Assembly: GCA_017550745.1 (NCBI GenBank)
Contig: JAFZOG010000152.1
Coordinates: 62,001 to 126,000, forward strand
DNA from: Clostridia bacterium
GTDB taxonomy: Bacteria; Bacillota; Clostridia; Christensenellales; Aristaeellaceae
Length of the DNA: 64,000 nucleotides
Direction: 5' to 3'
Positions 17,087 through 26,367 of the stretch are shown piece by piece (within the stretch, counting starts at the first letter, position 1; each line of letters starts with the position of its first letter). A model generated the notes under the pieces. It saw nothing but the letters and a program-made list of their open reading frames with translations, made no database searches and was not told where the DNA came from. Position numbers and translations under genes: made by a program.

Positions 17087-18379
17087 ATGGCAAACAAGAC
17101 CGCGTCTAACCGCAAACCCATCACTTCCGGCACGAAGGGCTTTATTTGTTTGATCGTGCTGTGCGCTGTGCTGGTGTTTGTTTCCTGCATCTCCCTGTTC
17201 GGGATGCCGCTGGACAGCGAGGGCGTGAATATCCTGTTGCCCTGGGTGCCCGTCAACAGTGCCAATTGGCCCGCTTCCCTGCCCCTGGACCGCGCCTTGG
17301 GCGGCGGCACGTATACGGATTATAGCTACACCCTGCCTGAAGGCGCAAACGTGGACGATTCCGTGAAAACCATCAGGAACCGTCTGGTGGGCCTGGGCGA
17401 AAGCGATGCCGCCGTTTCCCTGAAGGGCGACGAGATCCGCGTGGAGCTGCGCAAGCTTTCCGCTTCTCAGCGCATGAGCCAGCTGAGCATGGCCACGATG
17501 CAGGCGCACTTTGAATTTACGGATTCCAACGGCACGGTGGTGCTGACGGAAAAGGACGTGGCCAACGCCAAATATGCCGCTAAGAGCAGCGGCTCCACCT
17601 ATACTGTTTCCATGGACTTCAACCTCACCAAGGAAGGCGCCCAGAAGCTGAAGGACGCGAACCCCTCTTATCTGGCAGTTACCTGCGACGGTGAAAGCGT
17701 GAGCTCTTTTGCCTCTGTGAGCGACGGCAAAGTGACCGCCAGCCTCGGCACCGGTGACAGCGCTTATCGGGCCGCCGCCAATTATGCGTTTCTGGTGAAT
17801 AACGGCGCTGTGGACGTGACGCTGACCCAGAGCGGCACCGGCGATGTGCCCGCTTCCTTCGACATCGTGCGGACCGTGGTGATGCTGCTGTGCGCCGCGC
17901 TGTTGGTTTGCTCGCTGGTTTACCTGGTGATGATCGGCAAGCTCACCGGTGTCTCCGCGTTTATCGCCGTTTGGTGCACCCTGGTGCTGACCATGTTCTT
18001 CGTCGCCGCTGTTGTGGTATCCTCCTCCTATATGATCAATGTGGGGATGCTGGTGGCCGTGCTGCTGGGCGTTCTGCTCTCCATGTACGCCGCCGTCACC
18101 CGCACCTCCGCCATCAGCAAGCAGATCGGCGAAGGCAGCGCGCCGAAGCAGGCTACCAAGCTGGGCATGAAGAATGCCGCCAAGACCGTCTGGATCGCCC
18201 ATGGCGCGGTGATGGTCATTGCCCTGCTGCTGATGATCTTCTCCTTCTCCCGCAGCATCGGCTACACCCTGTGCGTCAGTGTAGCGGCCAGCGCGCTTTC
18301 TACCCTGGTCATGCGCGCGTTCCAGCTCTGCTTCACCGCCATCACCAACAAGCCCGCCCTGTTTGGCAAAGTGAAGTAA
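17087..18379 (+). CDS. secD: Divergent SecD-like membrane protein
   Basis: A 430-aa membrane protein. After one N-terminal helix, LPLDRALGGGTYTDYSY resembles the SecD D1 motif (LGLDLxGG). Next come PEGANVDDSVKTIRNRL and GDEIRVEL, as in the SecD P1 domain, then a domain with DFNLTKEGAQKLKDAN and four to six C-terminal helices. The conserved D-A-N-V-L-I-F-E-R segment of SecD helix 4 is absent (SMYAAVTRTSAIS stands there). No secF follows. The place before recJ and relA is the standard secDF-recJ-relA order, which supports orthology. The start at 17087 follows GAGGAAGAG. Confidence 0.65.
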   Translation: MANKTASNRKPITSGTKGFICLIVLCAVLVFVSCISLFGMPLDSEGVNILLPWVPVNSANWPASLPLDRALGGGTYTDYSYTLPEGANVDDSVKTIRNRLVGLGESDAAVSLKGDEIRVELRKLSASQRMSQLSMATMQAHFEFTDSNGTVVLTEKDVANAKYAAKSSGSTYTVSMDFNLTKEGAQKLKDANPSYLAVTCDGESVSSFASVSDGKVTASLGTGDSAYRAAANYAFLVNNGAVDVTLTQSGTGDVPASFDIVRTVVMLLCAALLVCSLVYLVMIGKLTGVSAFIAVWCTLVLTMFFVAAVVVSSSYMINVGMLVAVLLGVLLSMYAAVTRTSAISKQIGEGSAPKQATKLGMKNAAKTVWIAHGAVMVIALLLMIFSFSRSIGYTLCVSVAASALSTLVMRAFQLCFTAITNKPALFGKVK

Positions 18380-18387
18380 GCCCCTTC

Positions 18388-18426
18388 AGAGTGCTGGTTT
18401 TCAACCGGCACTCTATTTTTATTCTT
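18388..18426 (+). terminator. Terminator after the secD-like gene
   Basis: AGAGTGCTGGTT pairs with AACCGGCACTCT, followed by ATTTTTATTCTTTTTT. Confidence 0.85.
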
Positions 18427-18452
18427 TTTTATCGGTTCTCCCGGAGGTTTTC

Positions 18453-20744
18453 ATGCTTATCCTTTCTCTTTCTTCTCCAAACGAGGCGGTTTTGCCGATT
18501 CCGGGGGTGCCGGGGTGGCTGTGCGAACTGCTTGCCGCCCGTGGCGTGCGCAGCGCTGAGGAGGCGCATAGATTCCTGCATCCTGCGCCGGATCAGCTGC
18601 GTGACCCCAAAACGCTGCAAGGCATTGCCGAAGCCGCCGAACTGATCCGCGGCGCGGCGGCGCGGGGAAAAAGGGCGGTGATCTATGGGGATTATGACGT
18701 GGACGGGGTTTCCGCTTCCGCCATCCTGTGGGAAACGCTGGGACGAATGGGGATGGAGCGGAGGGTGTATCTTCCGGACCGGCACAGCGAAGGCTATGGG
18801 CTGAATGTCCCGGCGGTGGAAAAGCTGGCGAAGGAAGCGGAACTGCTGATTACCGTGGACTGCGGCATCACCAGCGTTGCGGAGGTGCGGCGGGCCAGGG
18901 AGCTGGGCATGACCGTGATCGTTACCGACCACCACCAGCCGTCTTTGGAGCTTCCGGATGCGGACGCGGTGGTATCTCCGCTGCTGGGAGGCTATCCCTT
19001 TCCCGGCCTGTGCGGGGCGGGGGTGGCGTGGAAGCTGGCGCTGGCCCTGGCGGGCGGGGAAGTCATGGAACTGGCAGAGCTGGCTGCCATTGCCACGATA
19101 GCCGACATGGTGCCGCTAACGGACGAAAACCGGGTGATCGCGGCCCTGGGCCTGGAACGGCTGGCGCTCACGAAACGGCCCGGCCTGCGGGCGCTGATGA
19201 ACCGCGCGGGGGTGCAGGGCAGCGTGGACAGCGACCAGGTGGCTTTCCAGATCGCCCCGCGTATGAACGCCTGCGGGCGCATGGCTTCCGCGCGTATCGC
19301 TTTCGATATGCTGACCACCCGCAGCCCGGCGGAGGCCGAGAAGCTGATGCTGCAAATGGAGATGCTGAACCAGGAGCGGAAAGCCCAGGAAAACCGCGTG
19401 GTGGAAGCGGCCATGGCGCAGGTGGCGGGCATGGATTTGGTGGAACGCCATGCCATCGTGGTATGGGGCGAGGGATGGAACAGCGGCGTGGTGGGGCTGG
19501 CTGCCGGGAAGGTGGCGGAACAGTACGCCTGCCCGACGGTGGCGCTGGCCGTGGAAGGCGACATGTGCGTGGGCAGCGCCCGCAGCGCGGGAGCCATCGA
19601 TATTTACAAGGCCCTGAACCGCTGCGCCGACCTTTTTGAACGCTTCGGCGGCCATCGGCAGGCGGCGGGACTGACCCTGAAAAGGGACAGGCTGGATGCG
19701 TTTTCTCAGCGCCTGTCCGACGCGGTGGCGGAGCAGACCGGGGGAAAGCCCGTCATTCCGGAAATCCGCTGCGACGCGGAGCTCTCCCTCCGTGATGTGA
19801 CGGAGGAGACCGTAAAATGGCTGCAAAACCTGGAGCCCTTCGGCATGGGAAATCCGGCGCCCCGCTTCCTGTGCGCGGATGCCCAGGCGCTTTCCCTGCG
19901 GCGCGTAGGCGCGGAAGGAAAGCATCTGAAATGCAGCTTCTCCCAGCGCGGTATTCTGCGGGACGGCATTTACTTCAGCGGGGGAGACTGGGCCGGTAAA
20001 ACGGACGCCCGCTTTCGCTTCGCTTTTTCACCGACGCTGAATGAATATCGGGGGCGCGTCAGCGCTGAATGCCGGGTATACGCCCTGCAGATGATCCCAG
20101 AATCCCTGCCGGAGGACAGGAATCGGGAGGCTGTTTCCCTATTCTCGGAAAGCGGCCTTGGCGGTTCTGCCTCCATGCTGGCCCCGGAGGATCTGCCGGC
20201 TTTGATGGCGGCGGGCCAGGGCACGCTGCTCATCTGCCGATGCCTGAAAACGGCATCAGCGCTCAGGGAGCGATTCCCGGAAGCGGATTTCTGCCTGGAG
20301 GAAGCAAAGGACGCGCGCGCCTTCAACACAATCCTGCTCTATGGCAGGGCGGCATACGTCTCGCCTGCTTTCCGAAACATCGTGCTCTGCGACGGGGATA
20401 TGGGGGAGGGGGACGCGTACCGGACGGCCTGCCCCAAAGCAAAGGCCGCGGCTTTGCCCGTATCCGATCATATGAAGCGGCTGCTGAAGGACGCTTTTGT
20501 GGATCAGGACGGGCTGAGGGCCTGCTATGTGGCGATCAGAAAGCAATCCTTCCGCGACCTGTACGCTTTTTCCGCGGCCTGCGGGCTGACTTATCTCCAA
20601 TCGGCCTTTTCCCTTTCCGTGCTGCGGGAAATCGGCCTGGCCGACGTTTCTTTCTCTCCCTTTCACCTTTCCCTTCTTCCGATGGTCAGGCGAAGCCCGG
20701 AAGAAAGCTTCGTGTATCAAAGAGCAAAGTCCTTCTCCGAATGA
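18453..20744 (+). CDS. recJ: Single-stranded-DNA-specific exonuclease RecJ
   Basis: A 763-aa 5'-3' exonuclease acting on single-stranded DNA in recombination and repair. DHH-family motifs are clear: VIYGDYDVDG (77-86), TVDCGIT (134-140) and TDHH (158-161). A DHHA1 domain with GWNSGVVGLAAGK and FGGHRQAAG lies near 350-410, and an OB fold follows. The last 200 residues, typical of Firmicutes RecJ, are less conserved. GGAGG precedes the ATG. It lies between the secD-like gene and relA, the usual order in this phylum. Confidence 0.95.
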   Translation: MLILSLSSPNEAVLPIPGVPGWLCELLAARGVRSAEEAHRFLHPAPDQLRDPKTLQGIAEAAELIRGAAARGKRAVIYGDYDVDGVSASAILWETLGRMGMERRVYLPDRHSEGYGLNVPAVEKLAKEAELLITVDCGITSVAEVRRARELGMTVIVTDHHQPSLELPDADAVVSPLLGGYPFPGLCGAGVAWKLALALAGGEVMELAELAAIATIADMVPLTDENRVIAALGLERLALTKRPGLRALMNRAGVQGSVDSDQVAFQIAPRMNACGRMASARIAFDMLTTRSPAEAEKLMLQMEMLNQERKAQENRVVEAAMAQVAGMDLVERHAIVVWGEGWNSGVVGLAAGKVAEQYACPTVALAVEGDMCVGSARSAGAIDIYKALNRCADLFERFGGHRQAAGLTLKRDRLDAFSQRLSDAVAEQTGGKPVIPEIRCDAELSLRDVTEETVKWLQNLEPFGMGNPAPRFLCADAQALSLRRVGAEGKHLKCSFSQRGILRDGIYFSGGDWAGKTDARFRFAFSPTLNEYRGRVSAECRVYALQMIPESLPEDRNREAVSLFSESGLGGSASMLAPEDLPALMAAGQGTLLICRCLKTASALRERFPEADFCLEEAKDARAFNTILLYGRAAYVSPAFRNIVLCDGDMGEGDAYRTACPKAKAAALPVSDHMKRLLKDAFVDQDGLRACYVAIRKQSFRDLYAFSAACGLTYLQSAFSLSVLREIGLADVSFSPFHLSLLPMVRRSPEESFVYQRAKSFSE

Positions 20745-20790
20745 CCGTATACCAATGAACCTGCACGCTGAATGAAACGGGAGGTGCGCG

Positions 20791-22983
20791 ATGGCATACA
20801 CAGCTTATGAGCCCATGACGATGGATGAAATACTGGCAAGGGTGAAAAAAGTTGACACAGATGGCAAAGGCATTGACCTGGTGCAGCGGGCTTATGACTT
20901 CGCGGCCGAGGCGCACAAGGATCAGAAGCGCAAGAGCGGAGAACCCTATATCATACACCCCCTGTATGTGGCTAGCATCATTACGGAGCTGATGATCGAC
21001 CCGCCCACCATCGCCGCCGCCCTGCTGCACGACACGGTGGAGGACTGCGGCTTTACCATCGAGCAGGTTCAGGAGCTGTTCGGCGAGGAAGTGGCGCGGC
21101 TGGTGGACGGCGTGACCAAGCTGGCCAAGCTGAACTTTGCCGACCGGGAGGAGCAGCAGGCGGAAAGCCTTCGCAAAATGATCCTGGCCATGAGCAAGGA
21201 TATCCGCGTGGTGCTGATCAAGCTGGCGGACCGGCTGCACAACATGCGCACCCTCAAATACAAGGAATCGGACCGCCAGCTGGCCATCGCCCGGGAAACG
21301 CTGGATATTTACGCCCCCCTGGCCCATCGCCTGGGCGTATACGGCATCAAGCAGGAACTGGAGGATCTGTCGCTCCGCTACATCGACCCTGAGGGCTACC
21401 AGGACGTGGCCAAAAAGGTCGGCATGAAGCGGGCGGAGCGGGAAGAAAACATCAAGCTGGTCATCAGCGAGCTGTCCCAGAAGCTGGATGAGCAGGGCCT
21501 TCACTATGACATCGACGGAAGGCCGAAGCATCTGTATTCCATCTACCGGAAAATGGTCATCCAGAATAAGCCCTTCGACCAGATTTTTGACCTGATCGCC
21601 ATCCGCGTGATCGTGGATACCATCCCGGAATGCTATACGGTGCTGGGCATCGCCCACACCCTGTGGAACCAGGTGCCGGGCCGGTTCAAGGATTATATTT
21701 CCGTGCCGAAGGCCAATATGTACCAGTCCCTCCATACCACCGTGGTGGGCGGGCGGCGCATCCCCTTCCCCTTTGAAATCCAGATCCGCACCTGGGAAAT
21801 GCACCGGATTGCGGAGTACGGCATTGCCGCCCACTGGCGCTATAAAGAAGGCACAAAGAAAAACGACAATCTGGATAACAAGCTCTACTGGCTGCGCCAG
21901 ATCCTGGACTGGCAGTCCGAAACCCGGGACAGCCATGAGTTCATCGACAGCCTGAAAACCGACCTGTTCTCCGAGGAGGTGTTTTTGTTCACGCCCAAGG
22001 GCGACATCATCTCCATGCAGCGCGGCTCCACGCCCCTGGACTTTGCCTACCGCATCCATTCCCAGGTGGGCAACTCATGCGTCGGCGCGCGGATCAACGG
22101 CAAAATGGTGCCGCTGGATACCCAGCTGCAAACCGGGGACCGGGTGGAGGTGATCACGTCATCCGCATCCAAAGGCCCCAGCATGGATTGGCTGAAAATC
22201 GTGAAAACCCAGCAGGCGAAGGCCAAGATCCGCCAGTTCTTCAAGCGCGAGCTGCGGGGTGAAAACGTGGTTCGCGGCAAGGAAATGCTGGAGCATGAAG
22301 CAAAACGCCGGGGCGTGAAGCTGCCGGATTATACAAAGCCGGAATACTACGAGCCGCTGCTGAGAAAGTATATGTTCCAGGACCTGGACGATCTGTACGG
22401 CGCCATCGGCTATGGCGGCGTGGCCGCGGTGTATGTGCTGAGCCGGCTGATCGACGAAAAGCAGAAAAAGGAAACCGCTTTCGCGCCCAAGCCTTCCGCC
22501 GTCCTGCCCGAAACGCCGCCTCCGGAGCCTGTCGGCAAGCCCATGCACGGCGTTTACGTTCACGGCGAGGCCGGGATGCTGGTGCGCTTTGCCCGCTGCT
22601 GCAATCCTGTGCCCGGCGATGACATCGTCGGCTACATCACCCGCGGGCGCGGCGTGACCGTGCACAAGGCGGACTGCGTGAACGCCGTGCACAGCGAGCC
22701 GGAACGGGCGATCCCGGTTTCCTGGGCCACCGAAGAATTGGGCACCTTCAGCGCCAACGTGATCATCATCTGCTACGACCATAATTCCCTTCTGGGTGAA
22801 ATCACAAACTTTATCCAGGATCAGGGCATCCCCCTGAGCGCGCTGAGCGTGAAGGTGAACAAAAACAAAACCTGCACCATTACCACCACCATGCAGGTGA
22901 AGTCCCGAGAGCAGCTGGATTCCGTCCTGGTCAAAATCCAGCGCCGCACGGACGTGATCGAAGCTTACCGCAGCGCGAATTGA
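20791..22983 (+). CDS. relA: Bifunctional (p)ppGpp synthetase/hydrolase RelA/SpoT
   Basis: A 730-aa cytoplasmic stringent-response enzyme. The N-terminal HD hydrolase is intact (HKDQKRKSGEPYIIHP, then HDTVED at 80-85). The synthetase domain (about 230-350) has RPKHLYSIYRKM and PNMYQSLHT-type (here KANMYQSLHTTV) segments. A TGS domain lies near 390-455 (VFLFTPKGDIISM) and an ACT domain at about 655-730. Both activities are therefore expected. GGGAGG precedes the start. The usual apt gene between recJ and relA is missing here. A strong terminator follows. Confidence 0.96.
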   Translation: MAYTAYEPMTMDEILARVKKVDTDGKGIDLVQRAYDFAAEAHKDQKRKSGEPYIIHPLYVASIITELMIDPPTIAAALLHDTVEDCGFTIEQVQELFGEEVARLVDGVTKLAKLNFADREEQQAESLRKMILAMSKDIRVVLIKLADRLHNMRTLKYKESDRQLAIARETLDIYAPLAHRLGVYGIKQELEDLSLRYIDPEGYQDVAKKVGMKRAEREENIKLVISELSQKLDEQGLHYDIDGRPKHLYSIYRKMVIQNKPFDQIFDLIAIRVIVDTIPECYTVLGIAHTLWNQVPGRFKDYISVPKANMYQSLHTTVVGGRRIPFPFEIQIRTWEMHRIAEYGIAAHWRYKEGTKKNDNLDNKLYWLRQILDWQSETRDSHEFIDSLKTDLFSEEVFLFTPKGDIISMQRGSTPLDFAYRIHSQVGNSCVGARINGKMVPLDTQLQTGDRVEVITSSASKGPSMDWLKIVKTQQAKAKIRQFFKRELRGENVVRGKEMLEHEAKRRGVKLPDYTKPEYYEPLLRKYMFQDLDDLYGAIGYGGVAAVYVLSRLIDEKQKKETAFAPKPSAVLPETPPPEPVGKPMHGVYVHGEAGMLVRFARCCNPVPGDDIVGYITRGRGVTVHKADCVNAVHSEPERAIPVSWATEELGTFSANVIIICYDHNSLLGEITNFIQDQGIPLSALSVKVNKNKTCTITTTMQVKSREQLDSVLVKIQRRTDVIEAYRSAN

Positions 22984-22998
22984 TTTTATAAGAAAAAG

Positions 22999-23030
22999 AA
23001 CGCCATGGCGGAATTGCCCGCCATGGCGTT
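22999..23030. terminator. Bidirectional terminator after relA
   Basis: AACGCCATGGCGG and CCGCCATGGCGTT form a 13-bp stem around a short loop. A T run appears on the minus strand directly and on the plus strand some 14 nt later. Confidence 0.75.
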
Positions 23031-23105
23031 TCGAGTCGATAGGGTTTTTTATTTGGCTCTTCACGAATTGATAGGGAAATGATCCATCAAACTACAACCC
23101 TACGA

Positions 23106-23230
23106 TGTCATGCCGAGCGAAGCCGAGCCAGAGGCGAGGCGTAGTCGAGGGATCTGTCAGTGAATCGTTAAGCCAACCTACAGATCTTTCGACTCCGTTC
23201 CGCTCTCGCTCCACTCCGCTCAAGATGACA
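23106..23230. repeat. Imperfect palindromic intergenic element, MITE/REP-like
   Basis: TGTCATGCCGAGCG at the left end is nearly the complement of CGCTCAAGATGACA at the right end. Inside, GTCGAGGGATCTGT mirrors ACAGATCTTTCGAC around an unpaired centre of about 22 nt. Some 125 bp can thus fold into one long hairpin. It contains no open frame of note. Together with flanking hairpin-forming sequence it fills the relA to MMPL gap. Confidence 0.65.
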
Positions 23231-23273
23231 ATGAAGGTTCACTTTTTTTCCCTATCTTTCCGTGAAGAACCTT

Positions 23274-25484
23274 TTATTTTCTGTCCTTTCCGCGCACGAT
23301 GAGCCTGTCCAGCGTCGCCAGCATGCCGGGAAGCAAAAACAGGATCACCAGAATGGCTGACAGCGAACCGGTGGAGATAGTGCGGCAGATCTCGGCGATC
23401 GTGGGGTCTGAGTAGGTGTACCCGATGATCGCCGTGACAATCACGAGAATCAGGCCGGACGTCATGATGGAATGGACGGAGCCTTCATAGGCCGCTTTCA
23501 GCGCGTCTGGCACGCCGCGCAGTTTCCGGTTTTCCCGGTAATAGCTGGTAAAGAGGATGCCGTAATCAATGGTCGCCCCCATCAGGATGCATTCCACCAT
23601 CAGCAGGGCCAGAAAATAAATGCTGTACCCCTGCCAGCCCACCACCGTCACCGTGATATACACGCCGCACTGGACGATCAGCACCAGCAGCGCAGGCACG
23701 ATGAGGGAACGGGAAGAAATCAGCACGATCAGGAAGATGGCCGCGGCGGTCGTCATGGTGATGGTCCGCAATTCCTGGTTGAAGGACGCCTGCATTTCAA
23801 AGCTCATCGGCGAGTTGCCGATCAGGTAGTATTCCCCCGCCAGCGTTTTTCCCGCGTCCGTCAGAAGCGTCATCAGCCGGTCCGTTTTTTCTGATTCCAC
23901 CGGGAGATAGGTATACACGATCATCCTGGAATAGCGATCGGATTTGAGCATTGCCTTGCCGTTTTCCAGCTGCTCCTTCGCGCCGGTGACCGTCTCCCGA
24001 ACCTGCGGCGTGACAAAAGCGGAAAACAGAGGATTGTTCAGCAGCTTGTCGTGCACATAATCGAACAGCTCCGGAATGGTCAGTTTCCGCTCGGAAGCCG
24101 GTGCCGATGCACCTGTGAAATAGAGGGAGTACACCGTATCCAGCAGGGCGGGGTCGAAACTGAAGCTGCCGTCGCCGGTCTCCATGCCCATGCTGCCGGC
24201 CAGACCGCCCAGGGCGCCGGTCAGTTCCTCCGCTGAGTAAGCTTTTTCAAACAGGGCCGGATAGCTGATCACCTGGGTCACGTCCTCGTGCTGCGCCAGC
24301 GTATCTGCCAGCGCCGCCATTTGCGCTTCGTCCCGGTTTTCATATAAGGCCACCAGGATGTTCTCCGGCGGAAAAACATCCACGATAGGGTCTACCTTCG
24401 CCAGGGTATAGGCAATCTGTGTATTCCCCTGGAGGAAATAAAACGCCGCGAACATCACCACAAACACGACCGACAGAAGGAACCGCCGCCGGAAGCTGAG
24501 CCCGGCCAGCCAGTTCATGGAAAGATGCGGCGTTTTTTTTCCGGTTTTTTCGATCATTCGATCCCCTAAGATCACGATGCCGGGCAGCACCGTCAGCACG
24601 CAGGCCAGGCTGATCAGCACGCCTTTGGCCAGCACCACGCCCAGATCCAGCCCGATCTTGAAGTTCATAAACGCCAGCGCCAGCAGGCCCACGGCGGTGG
24701 TCAGGGCGCTGCTGCTGACGGAAGCGAAGCAGTTGCGCAGGGCAGCCGCCATGGCCTCCCGTTTTTCCAGACCCGCGGCCTTTTCCTGGCGGTAACGGTT
24801 CATCAGCATCACGGAATAGTCGATGGACAGAACCAGCTGCAATACCGCCGCGATGGAGGAGGTGACATATGAAATCTGCCCCATGAACACATTAGTGCCT
24901 TCGTTGATGATCACGGCGATGCCGATATTGATCAGGAAGAGCAGCGTTTCAAACCAGGACGCGCACATGACCACCAGGATGGCGACCAGAATGATGATCG
25001 CCCCCAGCAGCAGCCAGGGCGAAACGCCGTCGGTGCCCGGATTGTCGTTGCGGAATACGATGCGGTACTCCTGAAAATCCTTTTCCAGCGCTTTTTCGAT
25101 GGACCGTTCCTCCGGAGAACCGTATTCCCAGGCTGTGCTGATGACAAACAGGGAATAATCGCCCTGCTGGTATTTATCGCTGCCGTCATGCGCCACGCTT
25201 TCCACATAGGGGAGCGCCTTCAGCTTTTCCTTCAGCTCCGCCTGCTTTTCCGCGTCCAGCCCCTCCGCCATCACCCGGATGCTTTTGTCCGCGCCCATGG
25301 AGGGAAATTCAGCCGCCATGATGTCCATGCCCTGTTTCATGGGGGAACTGTCGGGCAGATATTTCGTCATATCATAATTCACGGGCACCCGCAGAGCAAG
25401 CACCGCGAATATGGCCGTAAGGCAAATCATGACGCCCAAAATCCAGTATCGCCGGGAAACGATAAAGCGAGCTGCCTTTTTCAT
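23274..25484 (-). CDS. RND-superfamily MMPL-type transporter
   Basis: A 736-aa inner-membrane protein of the RND/MMPL type. One N-terminal helix is followed by a large extracytoplasmic domain (about 30-150), a five- to six-helix bundle, a second soluble domain (about 355-560) and a second bundle. It keeps SIDYSVMLMNRYR near residue 220 and the equivalent ATIDYGILFTSYYRENR in the second half, where acidic residues relay protons in this family. MMPL proteins export lipids or hydrophobic drugs. GGAGG precedes the start. No adjacent TetR regulator or partner gene is seen. Confidence 0.88.
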   Translation of the reverse strand: MKKAARFIVSRRYWILGVMICLTAIFAVLALRVPVNYDMTKYLPDSSPMKQGMDIMAAEFPSMGADKSIRVMAEGLDAEKQAELKEKLKALPYVESVAHDGSDKYQQGDYSLFVISTAWEYGSPEERSIEKALEKDFQEYRIVFRNDNPGTDGVSPWLLLGAIIILVAILVVMCASWFETLLFLINIGIAVIINEGTNVFMGQISYVTSSIAAVLQLVLSIDYSVMLMNRYRQEKAAGLEKREAMAAALRNCFASVSSSALTTAVGLLALAFMNFKIGLDLGVVLAKGVLISLACVLTVLPGIVILGDRMIEKTGKKTPHLSMNWLAGLSFRRRFLLSVVFVVMFAAFYFLQGNTQIAYTLAKVDPIVDVFPPENILVALYENRDEAQMAALADTLAQHEDVTQVISYPALFEKAYSAEELTGALGGLAGSMGMETGDGSFSFDPALLDTVYSLYFTGASAPASERKLTIPELFDYVHDKLLNNPLFSAFVTPQVRETVTGAKEQLENGKAMLKSDRYSRMIVYTYLPVESEKTDRLMTLLTDAGKTLAGEYYLIGNSPMSFEMQASFNQELRTITMTTAAAIFLIVLISSRSLIVPALLVLIVQCGVYITVTVVGWQGYSIYFLALLMVECILMGATIDYGILFTSYYRENRKLRGVPDALKAAYEGSVHSIMTSGLILVIVTAIIGYTYSDPTIAEICRTISTGSLSAILVILFLLPGMLATLDRLIVRGKDRK

Positions 25485-25695
25485 CGGCTTCCTCCGTTTG
25501 ATATATGTCAGACCAAGGTCTGCAAGGCGGTTTTCGTATCAGGCACGGATGCTTTTTCGGACTGCGCCCGTCCATCCCACAATATACCAAAAAGCGCAGG
25601 TTTGTCAAGAAAAACAGGCTTTCACTGAGCAAAACCGGGCATACCGCCCGCACCGCGCCTGCAAAACCGTATCCCGGGCGGAAAAATGCGCGACG
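25485..25695. other. Intergenic stretch with no recognisable gene
   Basis: This stretch is upstream of the MMPL gene. Short open frames on both strands lack ribosome-binding sites and family features. It may hold the MMPL promoter, but I see no convincing -35/-10 pair. Confidence 0.4.
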
Positions 25696-25724
25696 AAAAA
25701 GGGCCCGGCTTTTGCGAGCCCTTG
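25696..25724 (-). terminator. Intrinsic terminator of the cryptic minus-strand unit
   Basis: On the minus strand AAGGGCTCGC and GCCGGGCCCTT pair around AAAA and are followed by TTTTT. Confidence 0.7.
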
Positions 25725-25736
25725 AAACATTTATCG

Positions 25737-26129
25737 TCAACCCTTTTTGGGATCATGACCAACGGAACCGAAAGCGCATGGGCTTCTTGCTGTGATCTTC
25801 TTGAATTTGCGCTCCGTTCCTGAAAAACACATTCTTCGTGTTCGATCTAAGATCCGGGTATTGCGGCGGGGGTCAGGGTAACTGTCCGATGCTTGTTTAC
25901 TTTTTTCTGCTATCTGATCGCGTTTCGCGTTGCCTGATTCTTTTTACTTTGGAATCCAAGCCTTTTTTGTCAGCAGATGATTTGATACTTGATATTCAAT
26001 TGTCTGGTCATTCCCGCCGCCCACTGTACTTGATCCATGGGACTCTCCTCCTTCTGGAACGATCCATTTCTCTATCATCAAATTATTTTTTCGATGGCTG
26101 GCGTCCTTGTGGACTTTTGATAGGTTCAT
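25737..26129 (-). pseudogene. Cryptic transcription unit with a broken open frame
   Basis: From the ATG at 26129 the frame runs 61 codons to a stop at 25944, then continues without a further stop for 68 codons to 25737. The translation holds MIEKWIVPEGG and, after the internal stop, YPDPRRNTRILDRTRRM. I do not recognise a family. A second candidate reading is a 22-codon frame at 25970-26038 (starting MDQVQWAAGMTRQL) with an excellent AAGGAGGAG ribosome-binding site. A consensus promoter and a terminator bound the unit. It could be a decayed gene, a leader-peptide unit or a structured RNA of about 430 nt. Confidence 0.4.
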
Positions 26130-26144
26130 CTCCTATCTGGCTAT

Positions 26145-26173
26145 ATATTACCACATCGCTGCGGAACTGTCAA
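26145..26173 (-). promoter_or_regulatory. Consensus sigma-A promoter of the cryptic unit
   Basis: TTGACA and TAATAT with a 17-bp spacer, on the minus strand, some 16 nt before the first ATG. Confidence 0.8.
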
Positions 26174-26269
26174 GGGTATTTTGGTGAAATTATCAATCTT
26201 TTTTAACAAAATATACTCAACAATTACTCATTTATAACCTTTTTGCCAAGCTGGACGTCCTTGTATTTT

Positions 26270-26310
26270 TTCCGAACATTTTTTATTTTACCTCTGGAAA
26301 TATTCGTAAT
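26270..26310 (+). promoter_or_regulatory. Inverted PurBox pair upstream of purR
   Basis: CCGAACATT at about 26272-26280 matches the PurBox core, and AATATTCG at 26299-26306 is its near-complement on the other strand. Two inverted PurBoxes about 16-20 bp apart are the known operator layout of Gram-positive PurR. They sit just before the extended -10 TGGTATACT, so autoregulation is likely. Confidence 0.6.
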
Positions 26311-26367
26311 TTTGTGGTATACTTCTATGCTGTCAGCCCCAATAATCAGAGAGGACGTACCTTTGCT

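Noticed and set aside
25838-26206. 122-codon plus-strand frame in the MMPL-purR gap
   Set aside because: No ribosome-binding site, no family features, and it is antisense to a unit with a consensus promoter and terminator.
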